A stretch of DNA of 64,000 nucleotides from Acidobacteriaceae bacterium (GCA_030041045.1 JASHOQ010000102.1:1-64000); one strand, 5' to 3'; positions 1 to 8,925 are shown, counted from the first letter of the stretch. Translations and numbers: made by a program. Notes: generated from the letters alone by a model not told the origin.

Positions 1-1
1 A

Positions 2-964
2 TCCGATCTCTCCGCCAGCCTCGAAGCCAGCATGCGCGCCTCGGCCGAGGGAATGAACCCCACCAGCACCGATTTCGCCGGCTTCGAGATCACCGCGCTC
101 ATGCTGGGCATGCGCCCCGTGGGCGCCCTGGCTTGGCACCCCGAACCGCTCTCGCGCGAGGTGGCTGCCGCCGTCAGCGCGCAGGTCTCGGCGGCCATCG
201 CGCGCACCGTGGCCATGGAAAACTCCGCCCGCATGGAAGCCGCGCGTGAGGCTGAGCGCCTGCGCGCTGCGCTCATCGACTCGCTCACCCACGAACTGCG
301 CACGCCCCTCACCGCCATCCGCGCCGCCGCCACCACGCTGCTTGAAACCCACTCGCTCGACGAGCCCGGACGCCGCGATCTCTCTTCCCTTATCGACGAG
401 GAGGCCGCGCGCCTCGATCTGCTCATCGGCGAAGCCGTGGAGATGGCCGAGATCGACGCCCACGTGGTCGAGGTGCATCTGGCGCCGCACGCGCCCCGCG
501 CGCTGCTCGACCAGGCGGTCGAGGAGTCGCGCAAAATCCTCGGCGCGCACAAGGTGGTCATCCAAGCCGGCTCCGAGCAAGCCGGCGACCACACTGCCTG
601 GTTCGACGCCCACCTGCTCGGCCGCGTGCTGCGCCATCTGCTGGAGAACGCCGCCGCCTACACGCCCCCGGCCACACGCATCACCCTGGGCACGCGCCCT
701 GTGGGCAACCGTCTCGAATTTACGGTGGCAGATTCGGGCCCCGGCATTGAGGCCGTCGACCTGCCCCTCATCTTCGAAAAGTTTTATCGCGGCAAACGCG
801 GCGCGCGCGTGCGCAAGGGCAGCGGCATGGGCCTGGCCATCACCCGCGCCATCCTCACCGTGCACGGCGGCGGCATTGAGGCCGAAAACCTTCCCGGCGG
901 CGGCGCGCGCTTCCGCTTCTGGGTGCCTCTCGTCGAAAAGGACCCCGCCGGCAAGGCCTCGTAA
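2..964 (+). CDS. Sensor histidine kinase, C-terminal part (5' end outside window)
   Basis: The frame is open from the first bases of the window, so the N terminus lies upstream and the entry is partial. The visible 320 residues start in a GAF-like sensor remnant, followed by a helix rich in Ala and Glu that leads into the H-box (SLTHELRTP, His codon at 290-292), the site of autophosphorylation. The ATPase domain follows with an N-box (LLENAAAYTP), a G1 box (DSGPGIE), an F region (FEKFYRG) and a G2 box (GSGMGLAI). Order and wording resemble the C-terminal half of KdpD-type kinases, but no kdp gene is visible, so the signal and partner regulator are unknown. The kinase assignment is secure from these motifs; the subtype is not. 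Confidence 0.9.
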   Translation, partial: SDLSASLEASMRASAEGMNPTSTDFAGFEITALMLGMRPVGALAWHPEPLSREVAAAVSAQVSAAIARTVAMENSARMEAAREAERLRAALIDSLTHELRTPLTAIRAAATTLLETHSLDEPGRRDLSSLIDEEAARLDLLIGEAVEMAEIDAHVVEVHLAPHAPRALLDQAVEESRKILGAHKVVIQAGSEQAGDHTAWFDAHLLGRVLRHLLENAAAYTPPATRITLGTRPVGNRLEFTVADSGPGIEAVDLPLIFEKFYRGKRGARVRKGSGMGLAITRAILTVHGGGIEAENLPGGGARFRFWVPLVEKDPAGKAS

Positions 965-994
965 TTGCAAGCGCCTTCGCCCCCGTATTGCGCT

Positions 995-1387
995 TCAGCC
1001 CTTCCAGTTTCCGGAGAAATACCCCTGAATTTGCGCGATGCCCTCCGGCGGTTGGGTGCCGTCTAGAATCGCGGCGATCAGATAGTCGTACATCACCTGC
1101 AAGACGTAATCGATCCAGCTCGCACCATTCTGAATGTTCAGATAATTGGCGTACACGCCGTTGCGTATATCGCTGAGCCGTTGCTCGATCGCCTGTTGGT
1201 TCTTGCTCAGCTCGCTCACCATCGAGCTGAGCTTATCGATCGCCTTCAGAATGTCCGCGTTTGTCGGCTGCGGAGGCGGAGGCGTCGCCCACGGGTGGAC
1301 CACCTGAACGGAGGTGAAGTTTGGCATCGGTGCGGAGCGGATGTTTGCATACTGGCCCGCCTTGCGAGTCCTTCTGGCTTTCGGCAT
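995..1387 (-). CDS. Hypothetical protein with a coiled-coil-like middle
   Basis: A 130-residue protein that I do not recognise. The start was set at the ATG at 1387 because an AAGGAG ribosome binding site lies seven bases upstream (1395-1400); a longer frame to 1471 lacks such a site. The N terminus is basic (KARRTRKAG), then comes a Pro-rich stretch (ATPPPPQPTNAD), then a heptad-like helix (residues about 45-75, with KLSSMVSELSKNQQAIEQRL) suggesting a coiled coil, and a hydrophobic C-terminal part with Tyr, Ile and Leu. No signal peptide or clear membrane segment is seen. It stands alone between the convergent kinase gene and the repeat-bearing spacer to its right. Confidence 0.55.
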   Translation of the reverse strand: MPKARRTRKAGQYANIRSAPMPNFTSVQVVHPWATPPPPQPTNADILKAIDKLSSMVSELSKNQQAIEQRLSDIRNGVYANYLNIQNGASWIDYVLQVMYDYLIAAILDGTQPPEGIAQIQGYFSGNWKG

Positions 1388-1563
1388 TTCTCGTCTCCTT
1401 CTGCTTGCGGGTGGCGGCTCGGCGCGATTGAGTGCCGACATTGTAGCCCGGAACCGATCGGGATTTGCCATCTTGAAGCGGCGCGTGCCCCGGAGCTCTT
1501 TCTAAGCCGAGGGCCCCGGCCGCGCGAAGGGAGGCGGCAGCAGCCTTCAGGCCCGGACTCTGT

Positions 1564-1627
1564 CTTGTATCAGGGCGCGACTTCAGTCGTGCCCAAAGAG
1601 CCTCACTTGGAAATGGGGCTTTAGCCC
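1564..1627. repeat. Diverged copy of the two-hairpin dispersed repeat
   Basis: Two short palindromes sit 21 bases apart: GGGC..GACT/AGTC..GCCC at 1573-1594 and GGGCTTTAGCCC at 1616-1627. The first half matches the half copy at 19686-19715 closely (both carry CTTGT, TCAGGGC and TTCAGTCGTGCC). It belongs to the same family as the better preserved copies near 19.8, 38.6 and 43.8 kb. The remaining spacer (1388-1563, 1628-1671) shows nothing else. Confidence 0.6.
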
Positions 1628-1671
1628 TGTTAGATTGGCCCTGTTTCAATTCGCCGGAGTGCGTTGAACCC

Positions 1672-2748
1672 TCAACTCGGTTCCCCGACCCATTCGCACT
1701 CGATCTCCCGCCGCTCCTCCGCGCTCTGCGCTGCCCACTCCAGAATGCGCGACCCGCGCCACGCGTCGATCGCGGAGACCGGCGCGGGCGCCTTACCGAG
1801 CAGCGCATCGCGAATGCCCGCATAAAAGCGGCGGTAGTCGCCCGCAACCGCTTCCACCGGCCGGCTCACCGTGCCGCTGTCGATGCCTACGTGCAGCGTT
1901 CCCCATGCCGCATACGGCTCGCGTCCCCAAGCCCCCTGCGCCGAAAATGGATCGCCAATGCGTGTGATCTTAGCGAGCGCCGCCTCCTGCGGGTCAACGC
2001 CATACTTCCAGTAGTTGCCCTGCGTGCCGCGCAGATGAAACCGCGGCGCCGCCGGCAGCGACAGGCTGTTCGCGCCCAGCGTGGCCTCAAAACCTGCGTA
2101 GCGCAGCCGCACGGTGAAGGCGTCGTTTGCCTGCGCGCCCGCGCGCTCGCGCGTCGCTTCCGCGCTCACCGCTTCCGGCTTGCCGAAAAGTTTCAGCGCT
2201 TGGTCGGCGAGGTGCGTGCCCAGGTCCAACAGCAGTCCGCCGCCCGCCGCGGGATCGTTCTTCCACACGCGATCGGTGGGCATCGTCGGCCGCCAGCGGT
2301 CCATGCGCGACTCGAAGGCAACCAGCCGCCCCACGGCCTGCTCGCGCAGCAGCTTCTCCACGGTGAGAAAGTCCCCGTCCCAGCGCCGGTTGTGAAAGGG
2401 CGCCAGCAGCAGGTTCTTTTCGCGTGCGAGAGCCATCAACTCGGCGATTTCGACCGAGGTCACCGTCATCGGCTTGTCGACAATCACGTTTTTGCCCGCT
2501 TGCAGGGCTCTTCGCGCCAGCTCGAAGTGCGTGCCGTTGGGCGTGGACACCACGATCAGCGTGAGCGACGCATCGGCCAGCAGCTCCTCGAGCGTGCGAT
2601 AGGTGGCGATGCCGGGATAGCGCTCGGCGGCTTTGTTCGTTGTGCGCTCCAGCACCGCGGCCAGCTCCAGGCCCTCGACGGAGGAGATGAGCGGCGCATG
2701 AAACACGCGCCCGCCCAGCCCGAAGCCGATTAATCCAACGCGAATCAC
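1672..2748 (-). CDS. Gfo/Idh/MocA family NAD(P)-dependent oxidoreductase
   Basis: A 358-residue cytoplasmic dehydrogenase of the family that oxidises or reduces sugars, inositols and related polyols. The N terminus carries the Rossmann dinucleotide-binding motif GLIGFGLGGRVFHAPLI, followed by VSTPNGTHFELARRALQAGK and the conserved DKPMT motif (Lys of the EKP/DKP signature), and then the mixed alpha/beta domain with RRWDGDF and GGGLLLDLGTHLADQ, in which His and Asp are the usual substrate-site residues. The GTG start at 2748 was preferred over a TTG at 2781 because GGAG lies six bases before it and the Rossmann strand then starts at residue 2. The neighbours do not indicate a substrate. Confidence 0.85.
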   Translation of the reverse strand: MIRVGLIGFGLGGRVFHAPLISSVEGLELAAVLERTTNKAAERYPGIATYRTLEELLADASLTLIVVSTPNGTHFELARRALQAGKNVIVDKPMTVTSVEIAELMALAREKNLLLAPFHNRRWDGDFLTVEKLLREQAVGRLVAFESRMDRWRPTMPTDRVWKNDPAAGGGLLLDLGTHLADQALKLFGKPEAVSAEATRERAGAQANDAFTVRLRYAGFEATLGANSLSLPAAPRFHLRGTQGNYWKYGVDPQEAALAKITRIGDPFSAQGAWGREPYAAWGTLHVGIDSGTVSRPVEAVAGDYRRFYAGIRDALLGKAPAPVSAIDAWRGSRILEWAAQSAEERREIECEWVGEPS

Positions 2749-2810
2749 AAGACTCTCCAAAACAACCAAGGGAGACGGCAAGCGCTGCGATGAGGTGCAA
2801 ACTCCGCGAC

Positions 2811-3140
2811 TCAGGAGTCAATCTTGACAAACGTGAAACTGCCGGGCAGCGCCGCTTCGACAGCACTCGCAATGCGCGGAGCTCCCGCAATCACTTGGCT
2901 GAGCCTGTTGCCGCTCAGAACCACCAGCGCCAGCTTCAATCCGGCGAGATTTTGCTGATAGTTCAATTTCTGGTCTGCGGTGATCATTACTTCGAAACCC
3001 GCTTTTTCGGCTGCTGCAAGCAGGGCTCCGTTGGAAAGCCCCGCCCATCCTTGGAAAGCTGTCGTAACCACCGCGTGACCGGGCAAAAGGAATCGCAGTC
3101 TTTGGGGGAGGTTTTCGTCAAGCAAAACTCGCTTGGGCAT
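2811..3140 (-). CDS. DUF5615-type PIN-like protein, putative toxin of a toxin-antitoxin pair
   Basis: A 109-residue protein opening with RVLLDENLPQRL, the conserved acidic motif of DUF5615 (COG4634), a compact PIN-like fold. The central ITADQKLNYQQNLAGLKLALVVL contains the second conserved acidic position, and the C terminus ends in GSFTFVKI. In this family the acidic residues are thought to bind a metal for RNA cleavage, but the biochemistry is thinly documented. The ATG at 3140 lies one base after the stop codon of the DUF433 gene, so translation is probably coupled. The DUF433/DUF5615 pairing is a proposed toxin-antitoxin type; toxicity here is inference. Confidence 0.75.
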   Translation of the reverse strand: MPKRVLLDENLPQRLRFLLPGHAVVTTAFQGWAGLSNGALLAAAEKAGFEVMITADQKLNYQQNLAGLKLALVVLSGNRLSQVIAGAPRIASAVEAALPGSFTFVKIDS

Positions 3141-3141
3141 C

Positions 3142-3378
3142 TCAGGAGTGCTGCGCAGCGCTCCGCGCAAGAAAGTCCAGAAACTCGGCGATCTGTTCCG
3201 GCCTCACAGTCGGAAACTCTTCCACAAGCTCGGCCGCGCTCAACTCTCCCAAATTACGCAAAATCGCGCCCACCGGCACGCGCGTTCCCCGAAAGACCCA
3301 GGCGCCGCCCTGCGTGTCAGGCTTGCTTTCGAGCACCGGACACAGAGACCAATCGATAACCGTTTGCGTTGTCGCCAC
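3142..3378 (-). CDS. DUF433 protein, putative antitoxin
   Basis: A 78-residue DUF433 (COG2442) protein. The family's hallmark is visible in GGAWVFRGTRVPVGAILRNL followed by AAELVEEFPTVRPEQIAEFLDFLA, a small winged-helix-like domain usually about 75 residues long. The GTG at 3378 was chosen because it gives the family length and AGGGG lies upstream; a longer frame to 3501 would overlap the permease gene. It directly precedes and probably is cotranscribed with the DUF5615 gene. By analogy with other such pairs it would neutralise the PIN-like partner and bind the shared promoter; neither role is shown by the sequence alone. Confidence 0.75.
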   Translation of the reverse strand: MATTQTVIDWSLCPVLESKPDTQGGAWVFRGTRVPVGAILRNLGELSAAELVEEFPTVRPEQIAEFLDFLARSAAQHS

Positions 3379-3449
3379 GCGCGCTTTCCCCTTTGCATAA
3401 TCGTAGCCGAGTTCCGCGCCAACTCCAAACGATGGGTGAGCCCTCGTCC

Positions 3450-5192
3450 TCACCCCTCCAGCTTGAACCGCGTCTCCGCCAGCCGGTAGAGCCTGCGCCA
3501 CACCAGCCGGTTCATGGTCACCACCATCAGCGAAATGAAAATCGTGGCCAGCAGCAGCATGGAGAAGCGCCCGCTGTCGGTGGCCGCGTCAATCTGCGCG
3601 CCCAGCCCGATCACCTCCAGCGTCCGGTCCTTCACATGCGAGTACTCGGCCATCACCGACGCGTTCCACGCGCCGCCCGAGGCCGTCACCATCCCGGTAA
3701 TGAGGTAGGGAAAGATGCCGGGCAGGATCAGCCGCGTCCAGCGCTGCCAGCGCGTGAAGCGGTAGAGCGAAGCCACTTCGCGCAGGTCCGACGGAATCGA
3801 CATGGCGCCCGCGATCACGTTGAACAGGATGTACCATTGCGTGCCCAATAACATGAGCGCAATGGAGCCGATGCCCAGCCCGCCGCCCAGCCGCACCAGC
3901 GCAATCAGCAGCACGGGAAAAAATGCGGTCGCGGGAACCGAGGCCAGAATCTGCGCCAGCGGCTGCACTACGCGCGCCAGCCGTGGGTTGAGTCCGATGG
4001 CCACGCCCACGGGCACCGTCCACGCGGCCGAAATCAGCAGCGCCGCGTTCACGCGCAAGAACGTGGCCGCCGCGCCTTCGAGCAGCAGCTTCAGATCCGG
4101 CCACGTGATCGAGCTCAGCATGTAGATGGCCTGCGCCGCTGCCCAAACCACCGCCACCGTGACCGCCGCGATTAGCGCCCAGTAGCCAGGGGAATTCTTC
4201 GCCGGGCGCCCCGCATCGAGCGGCTGCACCACGCGGCACTCGCGTGTGCGCGAGAGGCGCCGGTAAATCGGCTCCTCGATCTGCCCCGCCAGCCGCCCCG
4301 GCACGGTGCTGAACAGCGTCGACTTGCGCAGCAACTCGAGAATCGGCGACTTCACCCGGTCCGCTGACTCCACCTGTTCGAATTTGAACTTGTCGCTCCA
4401 CGCAATCAGCGGCCGCCACACCAGCTGATCCGTGGCCACCACGATCAGGACGACGGCGCCGATGCCGGCCACGAGGGCGCGCACGTCGCCCGAGTAGGTA
4501 GCCTCCTGGATGTAGCTGCCTAGCCCCGGAAGCTGGAAGTTGCGGTTGCCCATGGTAAAGGTCTCGCAGAAGATCAGCGCGAACCATCCCCCGGCCACGC
4601 TCACAATCGAGTTCCACACCAGCCCGATGGTGGAGAACGGCAGCTCCAGTTGCCAGAACCGCTGCCACGCCGAGTAGCGATAGATGCGCGAGGCTTCCAC
4701 CATCTCCCGTGGAATGGTTTTGAGCGACGTATAGAAACTGAACGCCAGGTTCCACACCTGCCCGGTGAAGATGAGAAAGATCACGCCCATCTCAATGCCG
4801 AGCTGGTGGCCGGGAATGAGCGAGACCATGGCCAGCACCACGGGGGGCAGAAAGCTGAGCACGGGAATCGACTGCAGAATGTCCAGCACGGCCACCATCC
4901 ACGGCTCCAGGCGCGCGTTGTACGCGGCAATATAGCCGTAGGTGACGGCGAAAACCAGGCTGAGCATATAGGCGAGAACCATGCGCACAATGGAGTAGCT
5001 GGCGTAGAGCGGCAGCACGCGGATGGAGCTCGAAATGGGCACCACCGGGACGGGCTTGCCCAGCCAGTAGACGCCCGTCTTCACGATGGTGAAGAAGACC
5101 GCCAGGCCGCACGCGGCCACGCCCACGTCGATGAAGAACGGCCAGGTGCGGGCAGGCACCAGCGAGCGCGCGAACCCGTACTGCAGCTTCAC
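3450..5192 (-). CDS. ABC transporter permease with two fused permease domains (COG4986 type)
   Basis: A 580-residue inner-membrane protein containing two binding-protein-dependent permease domains in tandem, so one chain may supply both halves of the channel. Each half carries an EAA loop that contacts the ATPase: EASRIYRYSAWQRFWQL in the first and EVASLYRFTRWQRWTRL in the second. Many hydrophobic segments precede each loop, and a hydrophilic linker joins the halves (around RRLSRTRECRVVQP). The GTG start at 5192 shares four bases (GTGA) with the stop of the ATPase gene and has GAGGAA upstream. The open frame runs on to 5987, but that extension is only the shadow of the ATPase gene. Nitrate, sulfonate or other small-anion import is the family expectation; the substrate here is unknown. 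Confidence 0.88.
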   Translation of the reverse strand: MKLQYGFARSLVPARTWPFFIDVGVAACGLAVFFTIVKTGVYWLGKPVPVVPISSSIRVLPLYASYSIVRMVLAYMLSLVFAVTYGYIAAYNARLEPWMVAVLDILQSIPVLSFLPPVVLAMVSLIPGHQLGIEMGVIFLIFTGQVWNLAFSFYTSLKTIPREMVEASRIYRYSAWQRFWQLELPFSTIGLVWNSIVSVAGGWFALIFCETFTMGNRNFQLPGLGSYIQEATYSGDVRALVAGIGAVVLIVVATDQLVWRPLIAWSDKFKFEQVESADRVKSPILELLRKSTLFSTVPGRLAGQIEEPIYRRLSRTRECRVVQPLDAGRPAKNSPGYWALIAAVTVAVVWAAAQAIYMLSSITWPDLKLLLEGAAATFLRVNAALLISAAWTVPVGVAIGLNPRLARVVQPLAQILASVPATAFFPVLLIALVRLGGGLGIGSIALMLLGTQWYILFNVIAGAMSIPSDLREVASLYRFTRWQRWTRLILPGIFPYLITGMVTASGGAWNASVMAEYSHVKDRTLEVIGLGAQIDAATDSGRFSMLLLATIFISLMVVTMNRLVWRRLYRLAETRFKLEG

Positions 5193-6616
5193 GGCGCTTC
5201 CTCGGCGGGAGCCACCGCTTCTTCCTGCGCATCCGGCAGCACAAAGCGCCTGCGGCCGGCGTCGAAGTCGAAGATCTCCGCGTAACGTCCCCACGCAATC
5301 GCCGTTTCCATCTGCTTCTGCGTCTCCTCCTCGCTGAACTGCTCGTCCAGCAGGTCGAGAAAGAATTCCTCCGGCACGGTGTGGTCGCTCTTGGTCTCGA
5401 GCGCGCGCCGGATCTGCCGCAACAGAAGCACGCCTTTCACCGCCGCATCGCGGAACAGCTCCTTCTGCCGCAAGATTTCCGAATTCGCAAACTCCGTTCC
5501 CGTCGGCGTGATGGCCGCATCGCCCTCTTCCACGGTGAGGAAACCCAGCACTTGCGCCGCGTCCACAATCGGCAGCAGGTCGTCGATTTCGAAGGCCAGG
5601 TCCTCGGCCAGCCGGTAAATGTCGTCGCGCCCGCCCTTGTCCAGCAGCAGCTCCAGCAAACCGGCCACGCCGCCGGGCCGGGCATGGGGCAGCATCTGGT
5701 ACTTCATCTGTCGCTGGTCGCGCACCCGCGGCGTGGGGTGCTGGTGATCGGGCGCTTCGTCGGGCGAAACATCGGGCCGCGTGAGCACCTTGTAGATGTA
5801 ATCCACAAGCTGCGTGAACCCTTCGGACTTGCGCTCGCGCGGCTGCGGCAGCTGCACCCGGAAATCGGTGCGGATGTGCCCCGGATTCCGTCCCAGCACC
5901 ACGATGCGGTCGGCCAGCAGCACCGCCTCCTCGATGTTGTGCGTCACCAGGAAGACCGCCTTCGTGGGCATGGTCTTTTTCGACCACAGCTCCAGCAGCT
6001 CGCTGCGCAGGTTCTCGGCCGTCAGCACGTCCAGCGCGGAAAACGGCTCGTCCATGAACAGCACCTCCGGCTCAACCACCAGCGCCCGCGCAAAGCCCAC
6101 GCGCTGCCGCATGCCTCCCGAGAGCTCCTTGGGATAAGCGCCCTCAAACCCATCCAATCCCACCGTATCGATCATCTTCATGCTGCGCGTGCGCCGCTCC
6201 TCCGGCTCCACGCCCCGCGCCTGCAGCGGCGCCTCCACGTTCTGGAGCACCGTCAGCCACGGAAACAGGGCAAAGCTCTGGAAGACGATGGAGACGTTGA
6301 TCTCAGCCTCTGCAATCGGCTTCCCGTGCCAGTACACCTGGCCCGCGGACGGCCGCGAAAGCCCCGTGAGCATGCGCAGCATGGTCGACTTGCCCGACCC
6401 CGACGGCCCCAGCAGCGCCAGAATCTCTCCCGGCACAATGCTCAGATCGGTGGCGGAAATCACCTGGATGCGGTTTTCGCTCGGCTGCGCGTAGTATTTC
6501 TCGATGCCTTCGGCGCGGATAATCGCCTCCGCAACCGGATTCTGGGCCGAAACCGCCCCGGCTGCCTCCGTCGCCGCCCGATCCGCAGCCCCGTTTTGGA
6601 TTGCCGGCTCCTGCAT
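5189..6616 (-). CDS. ABC transporter ATP-binding protein with C-terminal AAA-associated domain
   Basis: A 475-residue ATPase of the nitrate/sulfonate/taurine importer group. Walker A (GPSGSGKST) is at residues 70-78, followed by the Q-loop region (VFQSFALFPWLTV), the signature LSGGMRQRVGFARAL, Walker B (VLFMDEPFSALD) and the switch His in LVTHNIEEAV. After about residue 290 comes an extra domain of roughly 150 residues (from QMLPHARPGGVAGLLELL) matching the AAA-associated C-terminal domain found fused to such ATPases. The ATG at 6616 was preferred to an in-frame upstream start because it gives a short leader before the ATPase core. It is translationally coupled to the duplicated permease; no periplasmic binding protein is adjacent. 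Confidence 0.88.
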   Translation of the reverse strand: MQEPAIQNGAADRAATEAAGAVSAQNPVAEAIIRAEGIEKYYAQPSENRIQVISATDLSIVPGEILALLGPSGSGKSTMLRMLTGLSRPSAGQVYWHGKPIAEAEINVSIVFQSFALFPWLTVLQNVEAPLQARGVEPEERRTRSMKMIDTVGLDGFEGAYPKELSGGMRQRVGFARALVVEPEVLFMDEPFSALDVLTAENLRSELLELWSKKTMPTKAVFLVTHNIEEAVLLADRIVVLGRNPGHIRTDFRVQLPQPRERKSEGFTQLVDYIYKVLTRPDVSPDEAPDHQHPTPRVRDQRQMKYQMLPHARPGGVAGLLELLLDKGGRDDIYRLAEDLAFEIDDLLPIVDAAQVLGFLTVEEGDAAITPTGTEFANSEILRQKELFRDAAVKGVLLLRQIRRALETKSDHTVPEEFFLDLLDEQFSEEETQKQMETAIAWGRYAEIFDFDAGRRRFVLPDAQEEAVAPAEEAP

Positions 6617-7043
6617 GCGTCCTCTTCCGCTCCCCTCCGCCGCCGTCGCCCGCGGTCGCGCCCGCCGCGGTCGCCGCACCGGGCATCCATCCGCACCCGG
6701 CTCGCTTCTCACTCATTTGCCGGGCTCTGAATTTTGCGTTTCCTCGAGAGAGACTTATTGAATCTGCCGTTCGTCCCTCGGATTGTAGTGGGTACGTCTT
6801 GCGCCCAAATGAATTCGTGTCCTCTGAGCTCCCGCGCCCGCGCCAACCCTCCACCGGCCGCCCCTGTCGCACGCGATGTGCATTACCAGCGGGAAGTCCC
6901 TCCCATTTGGGTGGTTAGGAGATTTTCCCCTGCCGAGGGTATCATTGCATCAAGGCGAAAAGCCAGTGAATCGGCGCGCCCCGCCCGCCGTGGACGGCGT
7001 CCGGCTAAGCACCCAATCATTTCCCTTCAGCACCCAGAGGAGT
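6617..7043. other. Divergent intergenic region, no gene seen
   Basis: This 427-base spacer separates the leftward ABC transporter genes from the rightward response regulator and must hold promoters for both. It is less GC-rich in the middle (around 6725-6790). I could not fix a convincing promoter, operator or repeat in it. Confidence 0.5.
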
Positions 7044-7412
7044 ATGCCCGAAACCACACATAAACCAAAAGTTCTGGTCGCGGACGATGAGCGCGTCATT
7101 GCCGATACCCTGGCCATGATCCTCAACCAGAGCGGCTTTGAAGCACGCGCCGTGTATTCAGGAGAGAAAGCACTCGAACTGGCTCCTACGTTCAAGCCCG
7201 ATATGCTCATCTCCGATGTCATCATGGCCGATTTGAACGGGATTGACGCGGCCGTACGCATCCGTTCTTTGTTGCCTTCGATCAAGATCCTGCTCTTTTC
7301 CGGTCAGGCTGCCACCGCCGATCTGCTCGAGAAGGCGCGTGCGCAGGGTTACGAATTCGAAATCCTGGCCAAGCCTGTCCATCCCCAGGATCTGCTCAGC
7401 CGCCTGCGCTAG
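7044..7412 (+). CDS. Single-domain response regulator (receiver only)
   Basis: A 122-residue CheY-like receiver without an output domain. The acidic pair is Asp14 and Asp15 (VADDE), the phosphoacceptor is Asp58 (LISDVIM), a Ser/Thr-type position occurs in LLFSGQ, and the conserved Lys is Lys110 (LAKP). The ATG at 7044 follows AGAGGAG closely; it was chosen because the receiver starts eight residues later and upstream extension has no receiver homology. It closely resembles the receiver at 59584-59982 in layout (DDER..DTLA.IL..G), so both may belong to one paralogous group. With no kinase next to it, it may work through protein contacts in a phosphorelay. Confidence 0.85.
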   Translation: MPETTHKPKVLVADDERVIADTLAMILNQSGFEARAVYSGEKALELAPTFKPDMLISDVIMADLNGIDAAVRIRSLLPSIKILLFSGQAATADLLEKARAQGYEFEILAKPVHPQDLLSRLR

Positions 7413-7527
7413 CCCGTCAGGCATCCACGGCCCTGCCCTCCAGCCGTCGCGGCCGCACACCTTTCTACGCGCGCCGCTCAATCGACTCTTGCCCTCGCAC
7501 TCCCCGACCGGCGAAAGTAAACACACA

Positions 7528-8925
7528 ATGCTGCACGCCCTCCGCTCCACCCGCATTTGCGCGCCCGGCGGCCTGCGCCCCGGCACGCTCCTCTTCGAGG
7601 GCGACAAAATCCTCGATCTCCGGGGCTGGGATGACGTCCCTCCGGGCGCGGCCCTGCGCGATCTCAGCCACCTGGTCTTGCTCCCCGGCCTGGTCGACAC
7701 CCATGTCCACATCAACGAGCCCGGCCGAACGGAATGGGAAGGCTTCGAAACCTCCACGCAGGCCGCAGCCTCGGGCGGCGTGACCACCCTCGTTGATATG
7801 CCCCTCAACTGCGTGCCGGAAACCATCAACGCTGAGGCCCTCGAGGCCAAGCGCACGGCTGCTCAGGGAAATGCCTGGGTCGATTGGGCCGGGTGGGGAG
7901 GCGTCGTTCGGGGAAACGCCGATTCCCTCCCCGGCCTCGTCCGCGCCGGCGTTCCCGGCTTCAAATGCTTCCTCATTGATTCCGGCGTCCCCGGCTTCGC
8001 CTGGGTCGACGAGACCGATCTGCGCCTTGCCCTGCCGCATCTGCGCGCCGCCGGCCTGCCGCTGCTGGCCCACGCGGAGGTCGCCGGCCCGGTAAATGAG
8101 GCCACTGCGGGGCTCAACGCCGCCGGAGCCGACTGGCGCAAGCACTCGACGCACCTCGCCTCGCGTCCCGAAGCCGCCGAGCTCGGCGCCATCGCGCTCC
8201 TGCTTCGCCTGGCCGAAGAATTCTCCACGCCGGTCCACATCGTTCACCTCTCCACGGCGCGGGCTCTCCCCCTTCTCGCTGCGGCCCGCGACCGCGGCGT
8301 CCCCGTCACCGTGGAAACCTGCGCCCACTATCTCTGGTTCGCCTCGGAAGAGATCCCCGACGGCGCCACTAAATACAAATGCGCCCCTCCCATCCGTGAC
8401 GCGCAAAACCGCGAAGAGCTCTGGCGCGGACTCTCGTCCGGTCTCATCGATATGATCGCCACAGACCACTCGCCCTGCCCACCCGCCATGAAGCACATGG
8501 ACTCAAGCCGTCCCGAATTCGGCCGCTTCGACAAGGCCTGGGGCGGCATTGCTTCGCTCGGCCTCGCGCTCTCCGCCATCTGGACCGGCATGCATCGGCG
8601 CGGCCTCGCCATCGACAAAATCGGCGATTGGATGGCCGCCGCGCCCGCGCGTCTGGCCTCGCTCGCCGGCCGCAAGGGTGCGCTCGTCCCCGGTGCCGAC
8701 GCTGACTTTGTCCTCTTCGATCCCGGCGCTGAGTTCACCGTCACCCCGTCCGATCTGCGCTTCCGCCACACGCTCTCGCCCTACCTCGGCGCGCATCTGC
8801 GCGGCCGCGTGCTTGAGACCTGGTTGCGCGGCCGTCCCGTCTTCGTCAATGGCGCCGTTGTCGGCCCGCCGCGCGGCCTGGAGCAGTCACGCTCACGATC
8901 AAGTGTCGTCTCGGTGCGCCCATGA
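7528..8925 (+). CDS. allB: Allantoinase
   Basis: A 465-residue cyclic amidohydrolase that opens the ring of allantoin to allantoate. The metal ligands are visible: His59 and His61 in LVDTHVHINEPGR, the Lys carboxylated in this family at residue 146 (GFKCFL), later His residues in LPLLAHAE and VHIVHLS, and the Asp in IATDHSP. The sequence TEWEGFE after the HxH motif is typical of allantoinase rather than of dihydropyrimidinase. The ATG at 7528 gives the usual family length; the longer open frame from 7243 is a shadow of the response regulator. The gene overlaps allC by ATGA and opens the allantoin-degradation block. Confidence 0.92.
   Translation: MLHALRSTRICAPGGLRPGTLLFEGDKILDLRGWDDVPPGAALRDLSHLVLLPGLVDTHVHINEPGRTEWEGFETSTQAAASGGVTTLVDMPLNCVPETINAEALEAKRTAAQGNAWVDWAGWGGVVRGNADSLPGLVRAGVPGFKCFLIDSGVPGFAWVDETDLRLALPHLRAAGLPLLAHAEVAGPVNEATAGLNAAGADWRKHSTHLASRPEAAELGAIALLLRLAEEFSTPVHIVHLSTARALPLLAAARDRGVPVTVETCAHYLWFASEEIPDGATKYKCAPPIRDAQNREELWRGLSSGLIDMIATDHSPCPPAMKHMDSSRPEFGRFDKAWGGIASLGLALSAIWTGMHRRGLAIDKIGDWMAAAPARLASLAGRKGALVPGADADFVLFDPGAEFTVTPSDLRFRHTLSPYLGAHLRGRVLETWLRGRPVFVNGAVVGPPRGLEQSRSRSSVVSVRP

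Noticed and set aside
1..964. Calling the first gene kdpD
   Set aside because: Kinase motifs resemble KdpD but the N-terminal sensor lies outside the window and no kdp genes are visible.
5193..5987. N-terminal extension of the duplicated permease frame
   Set aside because: The translation here is Arg/Gly/Ala-rich and out of frame with the ATPase gene; a GTG with ribosome binding site at 5192 is a better start.
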